Of a stretch of 63,245 nucleotides of DNA, positions 36,539 to 46,952 are shown in pieces. The first letter of the stretch is position 1; each line of letters begins with the position of its first letter. The DNA is taken from assembly GCF_013155465.1 (NCBI RefSeq), contig NZ_JABJVX010000014.1:1-63245 (forward strand). The letters run 5' to 3'. The DNA comes from Alterinioella nitratireducens. GTDB lineage: Bacteria > Pseudomonadota > Alphaproteobacteria > Rhodobacterales > Rhodobacteraceae. The position numbers were made by a program, and so were the translations under genes. The notes under the pieces were generated by a model, which worked only from the letters and a program-made list of their open reading frames with translations, searched no databases and was not told the DNA's origin.

Positions 36539-37452
36539 GAGGCATCCTCCACCATCCAGGCGCACATCCGGCCAAACGAAATCCCCACCGCCGCGCCCTG
36601 CTCGGGCGACAGCGACGTGGGCGTCATGCCGGGCTGCGTGTTGACCTCCAGCACGATGAGGCCATCGAGCCCCTGCGCCTCGTCCCACCGGTAGTCGATC
36701 CGGCTGAGACCCCGGCAGCCAAGCGCGTCATGCGCGGTCACGGCCATCTCCATGCAGGCGTCGTAGATCGGTGCGGGAATATCGGCGGGCACCACATGGC
36801 GCGAGCCGCCGGGCTTGTATTTCGCATCGTAATCATACCAGCCATCGGTCAGGATATCGGTCACGCCAAGCGCCCGGTCGCCCATCACCGTGGTGGTCAG
36901 TTCGCGCCCCGGCGCGTAGGTCTCGACCATCACCTGATCGGGCATCTCCGCGCCCAGTTGCGGCGGGCTGTTCGCGCCCTCCATCACCAGGTAGACCCCG
37001 ACCGAGGAGCCTTCGTTATTGGGTTTCACCACATAGGGCGCGTCCATCATGTGGCGGGCCATCACGTCCGGTTTCGCGGCGATCAGGCTATCGGCCACGG
37101 GGATACCGGCGGCGCGGAAGGTGGCCTTGGAGCGCTGCTTGTCCATCGCCAGCGCCGAGGCCAGCACGCCGGAATGGGTGTAGGGGATGCGCAGCCATTC
37201 CAGGATACCCTGCACGCAGCCATCCTCGCCCCATCTTCCATGCAGGGCGTTGAAGGCGACATCGGGTTTCAGATCGGCCAGACGCGTGGCGAGGTCGGGG
37301 CCGGCATCGACCTCGATCACGTCAAATCCCTCGTCCCGCAGCGCGGCCGCGCATTCATGCCCTGACGACAGAGACACCTCGCGCTCAGCCGAGGGTCCGC
37401 CCATCAATACCGCAACTTTGGGGGGTGTTCTGCCCGAACGTACCGCCACCAT
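36526..37452 (-). CDS. ddl: D-alanine--D-alanine ligase
   Basis: ATP-grasp ligase that makes the D-Ala-D-Ala dipeptide for peptidoglycan stems. The 308-residue product has VAVLMGGPSAEREVSLSSG at the start, the ATP-grasp loop EGSSVGVYLV, and the C-terminal catalytic stretch YRWDEAQGLDGLIVLEVNTQ-PGMT. The length is typical (about 305). It is placed between murB and ftsQ, the usual dcw order in this group, with 55 bases to murB. Confidence 0.96.
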   Translation of the reverse strand: MVAVRSGRTPPKVAVLMGGPSAEREVSLSSGHECAAALRDEGFDVIEVDAGPDLATRLADLKPDVAFNALHGRWGEDGCVQGILEWLRIPYTHSGVLASALAMDKQRSKATFRAAGIPVADSLIAAKPDVMARHMMDAPYVVKPNNEGSSVGVYLVMEGANSPPQLGAEMPDQVMVETYAPGRELTTTVMGDRALGVTDILTDGWYDYDAKYKPGGSRHVVPADIPAPIYDACMEMAVTAHDALGCRGLSRIDYRWDEAQGLDGLIVLEVNTQPGMTPTSLSPEQGAAVGISFGRMCAWMVEDASCDR

Positions 37453-37507
37453 CGCCTCTTTCAGCCCCAGGGCTTTTGCGCCCTTATCGGCTTGTTATTC
37501 TCGCCGG

Positions 37508-38452
37508 TTATTCCGGCTTCGTCGCACGGACCGCATCGCCGACCCGCTTGATTTCCCATACTAGCTCTATTCCGCTGTTTTGGAAAACCCTTTTTCGGAC
37601 CTCCTCGCCCAGGGATTCGAGGTCATGCGCCGTGGCCCCGCCCGCGTTGAGCAGGAAATTGCTGTGTTTCTCGGACATCTGGGCGCCGCCTTGCCGGGCC
37701 CCGCGCATCCCCGCCTCGTCGATCAGTTTCCAGGCCTTGAGGTCATGGGTGTCGTCATCGCGTCCCGTGCTGGAAAACCCCGCCGGGTTGCGGAAGGTGG
37801 AGCCTGCGCTGCGTTCTTTCGTCGGCTGCGTCGCGTCGCGCTTGGCCAGTTGATCCTGCATCCGCGCCTCCAGCGCCTCCGGGTCGCCGGGATCCGCATG
37901 GAATGTGACCGAGGTGACCACCGCGCCTTCGGGCAGGTCGGTCTGGCGGTACTGGAAATGGATGTCGTCGGGCGTCAGCGTCACGGCCGTGCCGTCGCGC
38001 AGCACCGCCTCGGCGCTCTGGAAATGATCCGCGACGTAAGAGCCATAGCAGCCCGCATTCATGACAAGCGCGCCGCCGATGCTGCCCGGAATGGTGCGCA
38101 GGAAGGTCAGGTCAAGGCCGGCACTGGCCGCCTTGCGTGCGACATGGGCATCCAGCGCCGCCGCGCCCGCCGTGACGGTCCCCTGGCCCGTGTCGATCCT
38201 GTTGAAACCTCGGCCAAGCCGGATGACGACCGCGCGCAGCCCCCCGTCGCGGATGATGAGATTGGACCCGACGCCGATGGGAAAGACCGGGATGGCGGGG
38301 TCGAGGGCCTTGAGGAAATCCGACAGGTCGTCCGCATCCGCGGGCTGGAACAACACATCCGCCGGCCCGCCGACACGCAGCCAGGTCAGGTCCGACAGGT
38401 CGCGGTCACGGGTCAGGCGGCCTCGGGTTTCGGGAAGGGCAAGCTCACTCAT
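37508..38452 (-). CDS. murB: UDP-N-acetylenolpyruvoylglucosamine reductase
   Basis: FAD enzyme that reduces the enolpyruvyl group to give UDP-MurNAc. The 314-residue product shows the FAD-binding [14 protein letters not shown] and [14 protein letters not shown], the [16 protein letters not shown] loop, and the proton-donor serine in [12 protein letters not shown]. The last eight bases of the next upstream gene overlap its start. The ATG chosen gives [20 protein letters not shown], fitting relatives; the longer frame is unrelated. Confidence 0.96.
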   Translation of the reverse strand: MSELALPETRGRLTRDRDLSDLTWLRVGGPADVLFQPADADDLSDFLKALDPAIPVFPIGVGSNLIIRDGGLRAVVIRLGRGFNRIDTGQGTVTAGAAALDAHVARKAASAGLDLTFLRTIPGSIGGALVMNAGCYGSYVADHFQSAEAVLRDGTAVTLTPDDIHFQYRQTDLPEGAVVTSVTFHADPGDPEALEARMQDQLAKRDATQPTKERSAGSTFRNPAGFSSTGRDDDTHDLKAWKLIDEAGMRGARQGGAQMSEKHSNFLLNAGGATAHDLESLGEEVRKRVFQNSGIELVWEIKRVGDAVRATKPE

Positions 38453-38759
38453 CGCGTGGGGGCCCTGCCCGCACCGCGCGGCGTCCGCGCATTCCGAACC
38501 AGCCCGCGAGGATCGAGGCCGCCAGCGCGGGGGCGAGGAAGATCCAGGACAGGAACACATAGGCCGCCCGGCTGAAGCCGTCCTGCTCCAACCCCGCCAG
38601 CGCCCCGAGCGCGGGGATCAGGAACAGCAGCAGCGCGCCGACAAGGGCCGCCCAAAGCAGCCACAGGATCGCGCCCGAGGTGAAGCGGCCCAGGAAGAAC
38701 CCGGCAACGGCCCCAAGGACCAGGCTGGCGATGACATAGGTGATGACGGTCACGTCCAT
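38445..38759 (-). CDS. small three-helix membrane protein in the dcw cluster
   Basis: A 104-residue protein with three hydrophobic segments (about 5-26, 32-56 and 68-88) and a basic C-terminus ([16 protein letters not shown]). The stop overlaps the murB start by eight bases, which suggests coupling. Not recognised as a named family. It is one of four small membrane proteins inserted between murC and murB. Confidence 0.6.
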   Translation of the reverse strand: MDVTVITYVIASLVLGAVAGFFLGRFTSGAILWLLWAALVGALLLFLIPALGALAGLEQDGFSRAAYVFLSWIFLAPALAASILAGWFGMRGRRAVRAGPPRDE

Positions 38760-38763
38760 CGCG

Positions 38764-39063
38764 CTACCCTTTCCCGGCGCGCCTGCGCTGCCTCAGCCCC
38801 AAAGCGCCGAGCAGCACCGCCCCCGCCAGCCCCGGCGACAGGGCGCTGTAGGCCACGATCCGGTTGCCGCGCGTATCGTCGCCCAGGATCGCCGAGGTGT
38901 CGACGCCGATCGCAGGCAGGACCAGCATCCCGAGGATCGCAGCACCCAGGAGCAGGCAGAATATCACCAGCGGCAACCGTCCGACCGCGCGGCCAAGGAT
39001 ATATCCGACGATGCCGCCGACCCCGAAATAGACCGCCATGACCAGGACGATGACAAGAACCAT
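38764..39063 (-). CDS. small three-helix membrane protein in the dcw cluster
   Basis: A 99-residue protein with hydrophobic segments at about 2-24, 28-50 and 70-88, ending in RQRRRAGKG. In plan it is like its downstream neighbour (three helices, basic tail), four bases away, and may be an old duplicate. The ATG at 39063 is chosen; the longer open frame lacks a ribosome site. Function unknown. Confidence 0.58.
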   Translation of the reverse strand: MVLVIVLVMAVYFGVGGIVGYILGRAVGRLPLVIFCLLLGAAILGMLVLPAIGVDTSAILGDDTRGNRIVAYSALSPGLAGAVLLGALGLRQRRRAGKG

Positions 39064-39067
39064 CGCG

Positions 39068-39316
39068 CTACCCCTGCAAGAACCGCCGCCGCAGCCAGCG
39101 GCCCGCATAGAAGACCGGCCAGCGCAGGACGGAGATTCCGGCGGCCAGCATCACGAACCCCCAGACCGGCCCGACCTGCCATGTGACATAGCCCAGGATC
39201 GGAATGCCGGTGGCGATCAGGCACACGGCCGCGGGCCAATGAACGCGGGCCGGCGCGAGCCCCAACAGGCAGGCGGTCAGGCCCCAGAGGCTGGCAAGGG
39301 GCAGCGACAGCGGCAT
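39068..39316 (-). CDS. DUF2484 family membrane protein (second copy)
   Basis: An 82-residue protein with three short hydrophobic segments. It opens PLSLPLASLWGLTACLLGL, closely like the next gene upstream ([19 protein letters not shown]), and ends with a basic FYAGRWLRRRFLQG, again as in that gene. DUF2484 is a small family seen in Rhodobacterales dcw clusters; its function is unknown. Its ATG overlaps the upstream stop by one base (TGATG). Confidence 0.7.
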   Translation of the reverse strand: MPLSLPLASLWGLTACLLGLAPARVHWPAAVCLIATGIPILGYVTWQVGPVWGFVMLAAGISVLRWPVFYAGRWLRRRFLQG

Positions 39317-39570
39317 CAGCTTGCTCCCTCGCGCATCCGCGTCATGAGGCGGCGCGCGAAATAGGCCAGCGGACGGCGGAACATCGAGACGATCCCCGCC
39401 ACCACCAGCGCCACGATCCAGGGCCCGTGCTGGACCCCGATGAAGACCAGCAGGGGAAGTGCCAGAACCAGAAGCACAATCCCCGGCGCGAATTGCAGCC
39501 GCATCGGCAGGAAGGCAAGAGCCGTCGCCAGGATCGCCCAGACAGAGGCAAGGATCAGCGACAGCGTCAT
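39316..39570 (-). CDS. DUF2484 family membrane protein
   Basis: An 84-residue protein: [20 protein letters not shown], then [20 protein letters not shown] and a third helix before the basic end [13 protein letters not shown]. This matches the DUF2484 pattern. It follows murC with a four-base overlap and precedes its own paralogue. Its position in the murein cluster suggests an envelope or division role, but none is proven. Confidence 0.8.
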   Translation of the reverse strand: MTLSLILASVWAILATALAFLPMRLQFAPGIVLLVLALPLLVFIGVQHGPWIVALVVAGIVSMFRRPLAYFARRLMTRMREGAS

Positions 39571-40976
39571 GCGGCGGCTCCCTTCTTCAGGCGCTCCGGC
39601 AGGCCATGCGCCCAGGAACTGATCGTGCCCGCCCCGAGGCAGACCACCATGTCACCGGGCCGCGCCTGTTCGCGCACGAGGCGCGCCAGGTCATCCTCGT
39701 CCAGGATGGCACGGGCGTGGCGGTGACCATGGGCCACCAGCCCCGCGACCAGATCGTCGCGGCTGGCGCCCTCGATGGGCTCTTCGCCCGCCGCGAAGAC
39801 CTCGGCGATGGCCACCACGTCGGCCTCGTTGAAACAGGCGCAGAACTCCTCGAAGAGGGAATGCAGCCTTGTGTAGCGATGCGGTTGATGCACCGCGATG
39901 ACGCGGCCCTCGCAGGCCTGGCGCGCGGCTTTCAGCACGGCGGCAATCTCGACCGGGTGATGGCCGTAATCGTCGATGATGGTGACGCCCTCCACCTCGC
40001 CCACCTTGGTGAAGCGGCGGTTGACGCCCTTGAAATTGGCCAGGGCCGCGCGGATCTCGGCGTTCTTCATGCCCAGGTGACGGGCCACCGCGATGGCCGA
40101 GAGCGCGTTCGAGACGTTGTGATCGCCCGGCATCGGCAGGCGGCAATCCTCGATTACCATATCCTCGGCGCGCAGCACCACGTCGAAATGCGCCACGCCG
40201 CCCTTGTAGGTCAGGTTCACCGCGCGCACATCGGCCTGCGCGTTGAAGCCATAGGTGATCACGCGCCGGTCTGTGATCTTGCCGACGAGGCTCTGCACCT
40301 CGGGATGGTCGGTGCAGCAGACCGCGAGCCCGTAGAACGGGATGTTGGAGACGAAATCCAGGAACCCCTGCCTGAGCGCGTCGAAGCTGCCCCAATGCTC
40401 CATATGCTCTGGGTCGATATTGGTGACGATGGCGATGGTCGCGGGCAGGCGGTTGAAACTGCCGTCGGACTCGTCGGCCTCGACCACCATCCATTCGCCC
40501 TGCCCCATGCGCGCGTTGGAGCCATAGGCGTGGATCACGCCGCCATTTATCACGGTCGGATCGACCCCGCCCGCATCCAGCAGCGTCGCCACCATGGTCG
40601 TGGTCGTGGTCTTGCCATGGGTGCCCGCGATGGCGATGTTGGATTTCAGCCGCATCAGTTCGGCCAGCATCTCGGCCCGGCGCACGACCGGCAATCCTTG
40701 GGCGCGGGCGGCGTCCTTTTCCGGGTTGCCATCCTTGATCGCGGTCGAGATCACGACGACCTCGGCCCCTTCGAGGTTTTCCGCCTTCTGCCCGATGAAG
40801 ATGCGCGCGCCCAGGGATTCCAGCCGCTCGGTGATTTTCGAGGGTTTCAGGTCCGAGCCCTGCACTTCGTAGCCATGGTTCAAAAGCACCTCGGCGATGC
40901 CCGACATGCCGATACCGCCGATGCCGACGAAATGGATGGCCCCCAACTGGGTCGGCAGTTTTGTCGCTGCGTTCAT
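39567..40976 (-). CDS. murC: UDP-N-acetylmuramate--L-alanine ligase
   Basis: First amino-acid ligase of the murein stem, adding L-Ala to UDP-MurNAc with ATP. The 469-residue product has the N-terminal nucleotide motif [17 protein letters not shown], the ATP loop [10 protein letters not shown] near 113, the central-domain [11 protein letters not shown], and the C-terminal [10 protein letters not shown] and HQPHRYTRL. Length and order match the family. The start is the ATG before NAATKLP; 18 upstream residues in the open frame are not supported. Confidence 0.97.
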   Translation of the reverse strand: MNAATKLPTQLGAIHFVGIGGIGMSGIAEVLLNHGYEVQGSDLKPSKITERLESLGARIFIGQKAENLEGAEVVVISTAIKDGNPEKDAARAQGLPVVRRAEMLAELMRLKSNIAIAGTHGKTTTTTMVATLLDAGGVDPTVINGGVIHAYGSNARMGQGEWMVVEADESDGSFNRLPATIAIVTNIDPEHMEHWGSFDALRQGFLDFVSNIPFYGLAVCCTDHPEVQSLVGKITDRRVITYGFNAQADVRAVNLTYKGGVAHFDVVLRAEDMVIEDCRLPMPGDHNVSNALSAIAVARHLGMKNAEIRAALANFKGVNRRFTKVGEVEGVTIIDDYGHHPVEIAAVLKAARQACEGRVIAVHQPHRYTRLHSLFEEFCACFNEADVVAIAEVFAAGEEPIEGASRDDLVAGLVAHGHRHARAILDEDDLARLVREQARPGDMVVCLGAGTISSWAHGLPERLKKGAAA

Positions 40977-41026
40977 GGTGCTTGGTCCTCTGGCGGGCCA
41001 ACGGGCCCATATGTCATGCTGTATAT

Positions 41027-42118
41027 TCATGGATGTGCAAGCCTTTCCACAAGGGCCACCAGACGATCCGTCGCGTCCGTGATGCCGGATTGGGTCGCGG
41101 CACGGGCCATTTGCTGCGCCAGGTCGGGCTGGCTGAGGACGGTGTAGATCGCCTCGGCCAGCGTCTCGGGCGACAATTCCTCCTCGCTCAGACGCAGCGC
41201 CGCGCCTGCATCGACCAGGCCTTGCGCATTGGCGCTCTGGTGATCGCCGGTCGCGGCGGCAAAGGGGATCAGCACCGAGGGCCGCCCGATGACGGATATG
41301 TCGGCCACGGAGGAGGCGCCCGCGCGGCTGATCACAAGCTGCGCTTCGGACAGGCGCCGGGGGATGTCGCGGAAGAAGGGCTCGACCTCGCAGGGCACGC
41401 CGGTCTCATAGTAGGCGGCGATGACGCGGTCCTGATCCTCGGGGCGGGCCTGTTGCGCGATGCGCAGGTGTTGCCGGATCTCCTCGGGCAGCAGTGCGAT
41501 GGCCGCGGGAACCGTATCGGCCAGGATGCGCGCGCCCTGGCTGCCGCCGATGGCCAGCAGGCTCATCGGGTAATCGCCGGGGGTGATATAGGCCGCGCCC
41601 GCCCGCTCCAGCACCGCCGCGCGCACCGGGTTGCCGGTGTGCTCATGGGTGGTGCCCTCGGGCAGATCGGTGGGCCAGGTGCCGCAGGCGACCATCTGGA
41701 CGCGGCGCGCAAAGAGCTTGTTGACCCGGCCGAGCACGCCGTTTTGCTCATGGATCATGCGCGGGCGGCGGGTGATATACGCGGCGGCCAGCGCCGGGAT
41801 CGTCGGATAGCCGCCGAACCCCACCACGATGGCCGGCCTTTCCCGCATCATGCGCAAGGTGGCGGAAAGGATGCCGCCCAGGATCTTGAACGGCGCGGTG
41901 ATCTTGCCCGCCACGCCACCGCGCGCGAAACTGGCGGAGGCGACCTGGACCACCTCGACCACATGCGGAAACCCGCCCGCATAGCGCGCGCCGCGGGCAT
42001 CGGTCGACAGCCGCACCCGCCAGCCCTTGCGGATCATCGCCTCGGCCAGCGCCTGCGCCGGGAACATGTGCCCGCCCGTGCCGCCCGCCGCGATGATCAT
42101 GAGAGGATTGCCCGACAT
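41027..42118 (-). CDS. murG: lipid II synthase MurG (GlcNAc transferase)
   Basis: Peripheral membrane glycosyltransferase that adds GlcNAc to lipid I. The 363-residue product has the N-terminal [17 protein letters not shown], the acceptor-site [24 protein letters not shown], and the donor-site [11 protein letters not shown] with [11 protein letters not shown]. It starts seven bases after the ftsW stop. The ATG at 42118 has a reasonable spacing; the larger frame begins inside ftsW. Confidence 0.96.
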   Translation of the reverse strand: MSGNPLMIIAAGGTGGHMFPAQALAEAMIRKGWRVRLSTDARGARYAGGFPHVVEVVQVASASFARGGVAGKITAPFKILGGILSATLRMMRERPAIVVGFGGYPTIPALAAAYITRRPRMIHEQNGVLGRVNKLFARRVQMVACGTWPTDLPEGTTHEHTGNPVRAAVLERAGAAYITPGDYPMSLLAIGGSQGARILADTVPAAIALLPEEIRQHLRIAQQARPEDQDRVIAAYYETGVPCEVEPFFRDIPRRLSEAQLVISRAGASSVADISVIGRPSVLIPFAAATGDHQSANAQGLVDAGAALRLSEEELSPETLAEAIYTVLSQPDLAQQMARAATQSGITDATDRLVALVERLAHP

Positions 42119-42125
42119 AGCCGCC

Positions 42126-43292
42126 TCATCCGCGCCGCTGGAAAAGAATGTCCGAGATGTCGCCCTGCGGACGCGACCGGGTGAAGGCCAGAAGCATACC
42201 CACCGCAACCCCCGTCGCGATCAGGCTGGAGCCGCCATAGGAGACAAATGGCAGCGTCATGCCCTTGGCGGGCAGAAGCCGCACGGCGACGCCCATGTTG
42301 ATGATCGACTGCAACGCGAAGACGGCGGCCAGCCCGGCCCCCGCAAGCCGCGTGAAGGGGTCGCGCTCGCGCATTAGGCGGAAGAACCCCCGCAGCGCCA
42401 CGATGGCAAAGAGCGCGATGATCAGCAGGACCAGGACCAGCCCGTATTCCTCGGCCGCAACCGCGATGATGAAATCGGTATGGGCATCGGGCAGCGTCCA
42501 TTTGACCGACCCCTCGCCAAGCCCGGTGCCGAAGAATCCGCCCTCGCGGATGGCGTTTTCGGCATAGGCCAGCTGCGTGTTGGGATCGACCTCGGCGGAC
42601 AGGAACCCGTCGATCCGCCGCGCCACATGCTCGACCGTCGTATAGGCCAGGATGCCACCGCCCGCGACGATGATCGAGATCAGGCCGAGGATCCAGATCG
42701 GCGCCCCGGCGACGAAATAGATCACCATCCAGGAAAAGAGGACCAGCGCCCCCTGCCCGTAATCGGGCTGCATCACCAGGAACCCCACAACAACCGTCAT
42801 CACGATCAGCGACAGCGTCTTGCCGGGGGGGCCGTTGATCTCCTGGCTGGCGGCGACCATCCAGGCGGTGAAGATAATGAAGACGGGTTTCAGGAATTCC
42901 GAGGGTTGCACCGACGCAAATCCAAGCGAATACCAGCGCGCCGCGCCCTGCCCGTAATCGGTGCCGAAAACCGGCAACAGCGCCAGCGAGGCGAAGGCCC
43001 CGAAAAAGCCGAGCACGCCAAGGCGGCGCACCTGTTGCGGGCTCATCATCGAGGTCAGGATCATGGCCACGAAAGCCAGCCCGCCGAAGAACGCCTGCCG
43101 GTAGACATAGTAGAACGGATCGAGCCCGTTGCGCGCGGCCAAGGGCGGCGAGGCGGCGAAGCCAAGCAGCAATCCGATCAGGAAAAGAGTGAAGATACAG
43201 GCCAGCGTGACCCTGTCGACGGTCCGCCACCACCGCGGCAGAATCGCCTCGCCCGATTGCACAAGTACTGTGCCATGCGCCATTTCCGTCAT
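42126..43292 (-). CDS. ftsW: septal peptidoglycan glycosyltransferase FtsW
   Basis: SEDS-family polymerase that works with FtsI at the septum. The 388-residue product has about ten membrane helices. Family motifs are [19 protein letters not shown] with the catalytic aspartate region following, [14 protein letters not shown], and the C-terminal [15 protein letters not shown]. The start is the ATG of [11 protein letters not shown], giving a cytoplasmic N-terminus. On the upstream side the dcw order is broken by two plus-strand genes before murD. Confidence 0.95.
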   Translation of the reverse strand: MTEMAHGTVLVQSGEAILPRWWRTVDRVTLACIFTLFLIGLLLGFAASPPLAARNGLDPFYYVYRQAFFGGLAFVAMILTSMMSPQQVRRLGVLGFFGAFASLALLPVFGTDYGQGAARWYSLGFASVQPSEFLKPVFIIFTAWMVAASQEINGPPGKTLSLIVMTVVVGFLVMQPDYGQGALVLFSWMVIYFVAGAPIWILGLISIIVAGGGILAYTTVEHVARRIDGFLSAEVDPNTQLAYAENAIREGGFFGTGLGEGSVKWTLPDAHTDFIIAVAAEEYGLVLVLLIIALFAIVALRGFFRLMRERDPFTRLAGAGLAAVFALQSIINMGVAVRLLPAKGMTLPFVSYGGSSLIATGVAVGMLLAFTRSRPQGDISDILFQRRG

Positions 43293-43475
43293 GGGTTCCG
43301 CCCGATACTGCCTCTGCCTGTCCGGTTTTGTCCCGGATCTGGGGGCAAGCCTAACGCGAAATGCCGCGCGGGGCCAGAGAAATGGCACATCTCCGCCGGT
43401 TGGCCGGACGAATCTCGACAGCCCGCCCCATTCCGTGGAAGCCTTGCTGCAAAACATGGGACAAGGAGAGCAGCG

Positions 43476-43919
43476 ATGAAACCGACGGTCATGGGAATGG
43501 CGCTGGCAGGGCTTTCGGCCTGCGGCATCGTGTATAACGCGGTCGATCAGATGGACCCGGAGCAGCGCGCGGTCTGGATCGCGTCGCAGAATACCGACAC
43601 GCTCTGTGCGACCTATGCCGGTGGCGCGGCCGTGGGGCGCGACACCGACATGATGCTGGAGGTCGAACTGATCGAGCGGGGCCTGGCCAGTTGCGACGGG
43701 CGGCCCGTCGGCGTCGTCTCGCGCGGGCTGCGGGGCAGCGCCACCTTCCCGCGCGCGCAGACCGGCACCTTGGTCGATGACCGCGATTGCAGCGATTTCA
43801 GCAGCGCCGCCGACGCGCAGCGCTTCTTCCTGGCGCGCGGCGGTCCGGCCCGCGACGCCCATGCGCTGGACCCCGATGGCGACGGGCTGGCCTGCACCTG
43901 GGGGCAGGCGCTTGGCTGA
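43476..43919 (+). CDS. exported protein with Excalibur calcium-binding domain
   Basis: A 147-residue lipoprotein-like protein. The signal ends in MALAGLSAC; the cysteine is the likely lipid site. The C-terminal 45 residues form an Excalibur domain: DRDCSDFSSAADAQRFFLAR, then DPDGDGLAC, a calcium-binding loop with flanking cysteines. ACAAGGAGAG gives a strong ribosome site. It lies on the opposite strand to the surrounding dcw genes, with a native base composition, and is coupled to the next gene by an overlap of a few bases. Confidence 0.75.
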   Translation: MKPTVMGMALAGLSACGIVYNAVDQMDPEQRAVWIASQNTDTLCATYAGGAAVGRDTDMMLEVELIERGLASCDGRPVGVVSRGLRGSATFPRAQTGTLVDDRDCSDFSSAADAQRFFLARGGPARDAHALDPDGDGLACTWGQALG

Positions 43920-44313
43920 GATCGCGGATGCCGAGATCGCGGCGCGGTTCGCGGGCTTCCCCGACCCGGCCCGCGCGGGCCTCCTGCGTCTGCGCGCGCT
44001 GATCTTCGAGGTGGCCGAGGAGACCCAGGGCGCGGGCCGGATCGAGGAAAGCCTGAAATGGGGCCAGCCCACCTATGCGACGGTGCCGAAGACCGGCAGC
44101 CCGCTGCGATTGGGCGTGCCCAGGACCGGCGGCTACGCGATCTTCGCGCATTGCCAGACCAGCCTGATCAGTGATTTCCGCAGCCTGTTCCCAACCGATT
44201 TCCGCTATGACGGCAACCGGGCGGTGCAGTTTCAGAACCTTGAGGCCCCCGACATGGACAAGCTGCGCCTGCTGATCTCAAGCGCCCTGACCTATCACCG
44301 GCGGCACGACTAG
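43912..44313 (+). CDS. DUF1801 domain protein
   Basis: A 133-residue cytoplasmic protein of the DUF1801 (YdhG-like) group: [35 protein letters not shown] and [20 protein letters not shown]. The function of the family is not established. No ATG is near the domain start; a TTG at 43912, overlapping the preceding stop, is the best start. Its TAG shares the CTAG with the stop of murD on the other strand, so the two genes overlap by three bases. Confidence 0.72.
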   Translation: MAEIADAEIAARFAGFPDPARAGLLRLRALIFEVAEETQGAGRIEESLKWGQPTYATVPKTGSPLRLGVPRTGGYAIFAHCQTSLISDFRSLFPTDFRYDGNRAVQFQNLEAPDMDKLRLLISSALTYHRRHD

Positions 44314-45713
44314 CCCGCCAGCACAGCCGCGACGCAGGCCACGAAATCCTCGCCCCGCCGCTCGAAATTGTCGTATTGGTCAAAGCTCGCCGCCGCGGGC
44401 GCCAGCAGCACGACCTCGCCCGGTTCGGCCTCGCGCGCGGCCTCGGCCACCGCCCGCTTCATCGTGCTGCAGACCGAGACCGGAACTTCGCCAAGCCCAA
44501 GCGCGAAGCCCTCCGCCTCGCGTCCGATCACATAGGCCTTGGCCACGCTGCCGAGCGCCGGACGCAAGCCTTCCAGCCCGCCCTCTTTCTGTAAGCCGCC
44601 GCAGATCCAGCGTACCCGCGGAAACGCCGCCAGCGCCTTGGCCGCGGCATCCACATTGGTGGCCTTGCTGTCATTGACAAAGCGCACTCCGTCCCTCTCG
44701 CCCACGAGCTGGCTGCGATGCGGCAGACCGGCGAAGCTATGAAACGCGGCCTCGATCAGCTTGGGCGCCAGCCCCAGGGCGCGAACCGCCGCATAGGCGC
44801 AACAGGCGTTCTGATGATTGTGCGATCCCGGCAGGCCCGCCACGCCGCGCAGGTCGATGGAGGCCACTTGCCGCCCCTTGCGCGTCTCCGAAAGCCACCC
44901 CTTGCGCGCAAAGACGTTCCAGCCCGGCCCGGCCAGCTTGCGCGCCACCGAGACCCGGATCAGCCGCCCATCCGCCGCCACCTCGCTCATCTGTCCGGCC
45001 AGATAGGCGCCTTCCACCTCATCCACACCGATGATGGCGCGATCCGGGCCGCCCTCCGCGAAAAGCCGCCGCTTGGCCGCGAAATAGCCGCCCATGCCGC
45101 CATGCCGGTCCAGGTGATCGGGGCTCAGATTGGTGAAGACGGCGATATCGGGCGTCAGCGCGCGGGCCAGTTCGGTCTGGTAGCTGGACAGTTCCAGCAC
45201 GATCACCTCACCATTGCCCGGCGGCTCGATATCCAGAACCCCGCGCCCGATATTGCCGGCCAGCTGGCAGGGTGTGCCCGCCTCCGCCAGGATATGCGCG
45301 ATCAGCGCCGAAGTGGTGGATTTGCCGTTCGACCCCGTCACCGCGACCACGCGCGGGGCGATGTCATGCAGCGCCCAATCGCCCGCCCCGAAGGAGCGGA
45401 AGAAGAGGCCGATATCATTGTCGACCGGCACCCCCGCCTCGTAGGCCGCCGCAATCGCGGGGTGCGGCGCGGGGTAGAGATGCGGGATACCGGGCGAGGT
45501 CACTAGCAGATCGACCCCGTCAAACGCCCCGCCGCGGGTCAGGTCGCGCAAGGCGAAGCCCTCCGCTTCCGCCGCCGCGCGCCCCCCCGCGCCATCGTCC
45601 CAGAGCAGCGGCTCGGCCCCGCCCGCGCGCAAGGCCCGCGCCGCCGACAGGCCCGACCGTCCCGCCCCGAGCACCGCAATGCGTTTGCCCTCAACTCCCT
45701 GCACCGGGATCAT
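44310..45713 (-). CDS. murD: UDP-N-acetylmuramoylalanine--D-glutamate ligase
   Basis: Adds D-Glu to UDP-MurNAc-L-Ala. The 467-residue product has the N-terminal [18 protein letters not shown], the ATP loop [19 protein letters not shown] near 115, and the substrate-binding [32 protein letters not shown] lies before the ATG chosen. It is the last minus-strand gene before the two inserted plus-strand genes; mraY lies 153 bases upstream, a gap with no gene seen. Confidence 0.96.
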   Translation of the reverse strand: MIPVQGVEGKRIAVLGAGRSGLSAARALRAGGAEPLLWDDGAGGRAAAEAEGFALRDLTRGGAFDGVDLLVTSPGIPHLYPAPHPAIAAAYEAGVPVDNDIGLFFRSFGAGDWALHDIAPRVVAVTGSNGKSTTSALIAHILAEAGTPCQLAGNIGRGVLDIEPPGNGEVIVLELSSYQTELARALTPDIAVFTNLSPDHLDRHGGMGGYFAAKRRLFAEGGPDRAIIGVDEVEGAYLAGQMSEVAADGRLIRVSVARKLAGPGWNVFARKGWLSETRKGRQVASIDLRGVAGLPGSHNHQNACCAYAAVRALGLAPKLIEAAFHSFAGLPHRSQLVGERDGVRFVNDSKATNVDAAAKALAAFPRVRWICGGLQKEGGLEGLRPALGSVAKAYVIGREAEGFALGLGEVPVSVCSTMKRAVAEAAREAEPGEVVLLAPAAASFDQYDNFERRGEDFVACVAAVLAG

Positions 45714-45866
45714 CGCGATCCGCCCCTTCTTCCCATCATCTGCTTGGTGAAAATACTCATCCACGCTTGCCCCGAATACCAGCCCCGGCTGCGGACCAAA
45801 CCGTCAATACCGTTCACCGTCCAAACCAACCAGCGGCCCGCAGGGCCACAATCAGGTCAAGGGCCC

Positions 45867-46952
45867 TTAGCGCAGCTTCAGCGTCGCCAGCCCGATCAGC
45901 GCCAGGATCAGCGAGATGATCCAGAACCGGATCACGATCTGCGGCTCGGCCCATCCGCGTTTCTCGAAATGATGATGAATCGGCGCCATCAGGAAGACCC
46001 GCTTGCCGGTGCGTTTGAAATAGAGCACCTGGATGATCACCGACAGCGCCTCGGCCACGAAAAGCCCGCCGACGATGGACAGCACGATCTCGTGCTTCGC
46101 GGCCACCGCGATCGCGCCAAGCGCGCCGCCAAGCGCCAGCGACCCGGTATCGCCCATGAAGACGGCGGCAGGCGGCGCATTATACCACAAAAAGCCAAGC
46201 CCGCCGCCGATCAGCCCCGCCGTGAAGATCAGCAGTTCCCCCGTGCCCGGCACGTAATGCACGTCGAGATACTCGGTGAAATCGACCCGTCCCACGGCAT
46301 AGGCGATCACGCCAAGCGTTGCGGCGGCGATCATCACCGGCATGATGGCCAGCCCGTCCAGCCCGTCGGTGAGATTGACCGCATTGGCGCTGCCGACGAT
46401 AACCAGCATGGAAAACGGCACGAAAAAATAGCCGAGGTTCAGCAAGAGCTCCTTGAAGACCGGAAAGGCCAGTTGCCCCGACAGCTCCTCGGGATGGAGC
46501 AGCATCGCCATGATGCCCGCGAAAGCCGCGATCAAGAGGCCGATGCCGAAACGGATGCGCCCCGGCACACCGTTGGTGCTGTTCTGGCTGACCTTTCGGT
46601 AGTCATCCAGAAACCCGACGCCCCCGAAGGATACGGTGACGAACAGCACCATCCAGACATAGGCATTGTCCCACCGCGCCCAAAGCAGCGTCGAAAAGGT
46701 CAGCGCGGCCAGGATCAGGAGGCCCCCCATGGTGGGCGTGCCCGCCTTGGTTTCCAGATGGCCCTCGGGCCCGTCCGAGCGGATCGGCTGCCCGTACTGG
46801 TATTTCCTGCGCAACAGGTTGATCAGCGGCTGGCCGAAGACGAAGCCGATAATCAACGCGGTGAAAAACGCCCCGCCAGCGCGGAAGGTTATGTAGCGAA
46901 ACAGATTGAAAAAATCGCCGCCATCCGTCAGATCGCTCAGCCAATACAACAT
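45867..46952 (-). CDS. mraY: phospho-MurNAc-pentapeptide transferase
   Basis: Membrane enzyme that moves phospho-MurNAc-pentapeptide to undecaprenyl phosphate, giving lipid I. The 361-residue product has ten helices and the magnesium/substrate motifs [33 protein letters not shown] and [14 protein letters not shown]. Length is exactly typical. Its start abuts the murF stop (one base apart), so the genes are tightly linked. Confidence 0.97.
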   Translation of the reverse strand: MLYWLSDLTDGGDFFNLFRYITFRAGGAFFTALIIGFVFGQPLINLLRRKYQYGQPIRSDGPEGHLETKAGTPTMGGLLILAALTFSTLLWARWDNAYVWMVLFVTVSFGGVGFLDDYRKVSQNSTNGVPGRIRFGIGLLIAAFAGIMAMLLHPEELSGQLAFPVFKELLLNLGYFFVPFSMLVIVGSANAVNLTDGLDGLAIMPVMIAAATLGVIAYAVGRVDFTEYLDVHYVPGTGELLIFTAGLIGGGLGFLWYNAPPAAVFMGDTGSLALGGALGAIAVAAKHEIVLSIVGGLFVAEALSVIIQVLYFKRTGKRVFLMAPIHHHFEKRGWAEPQIVIRFWIISLILALIGLATLKLR

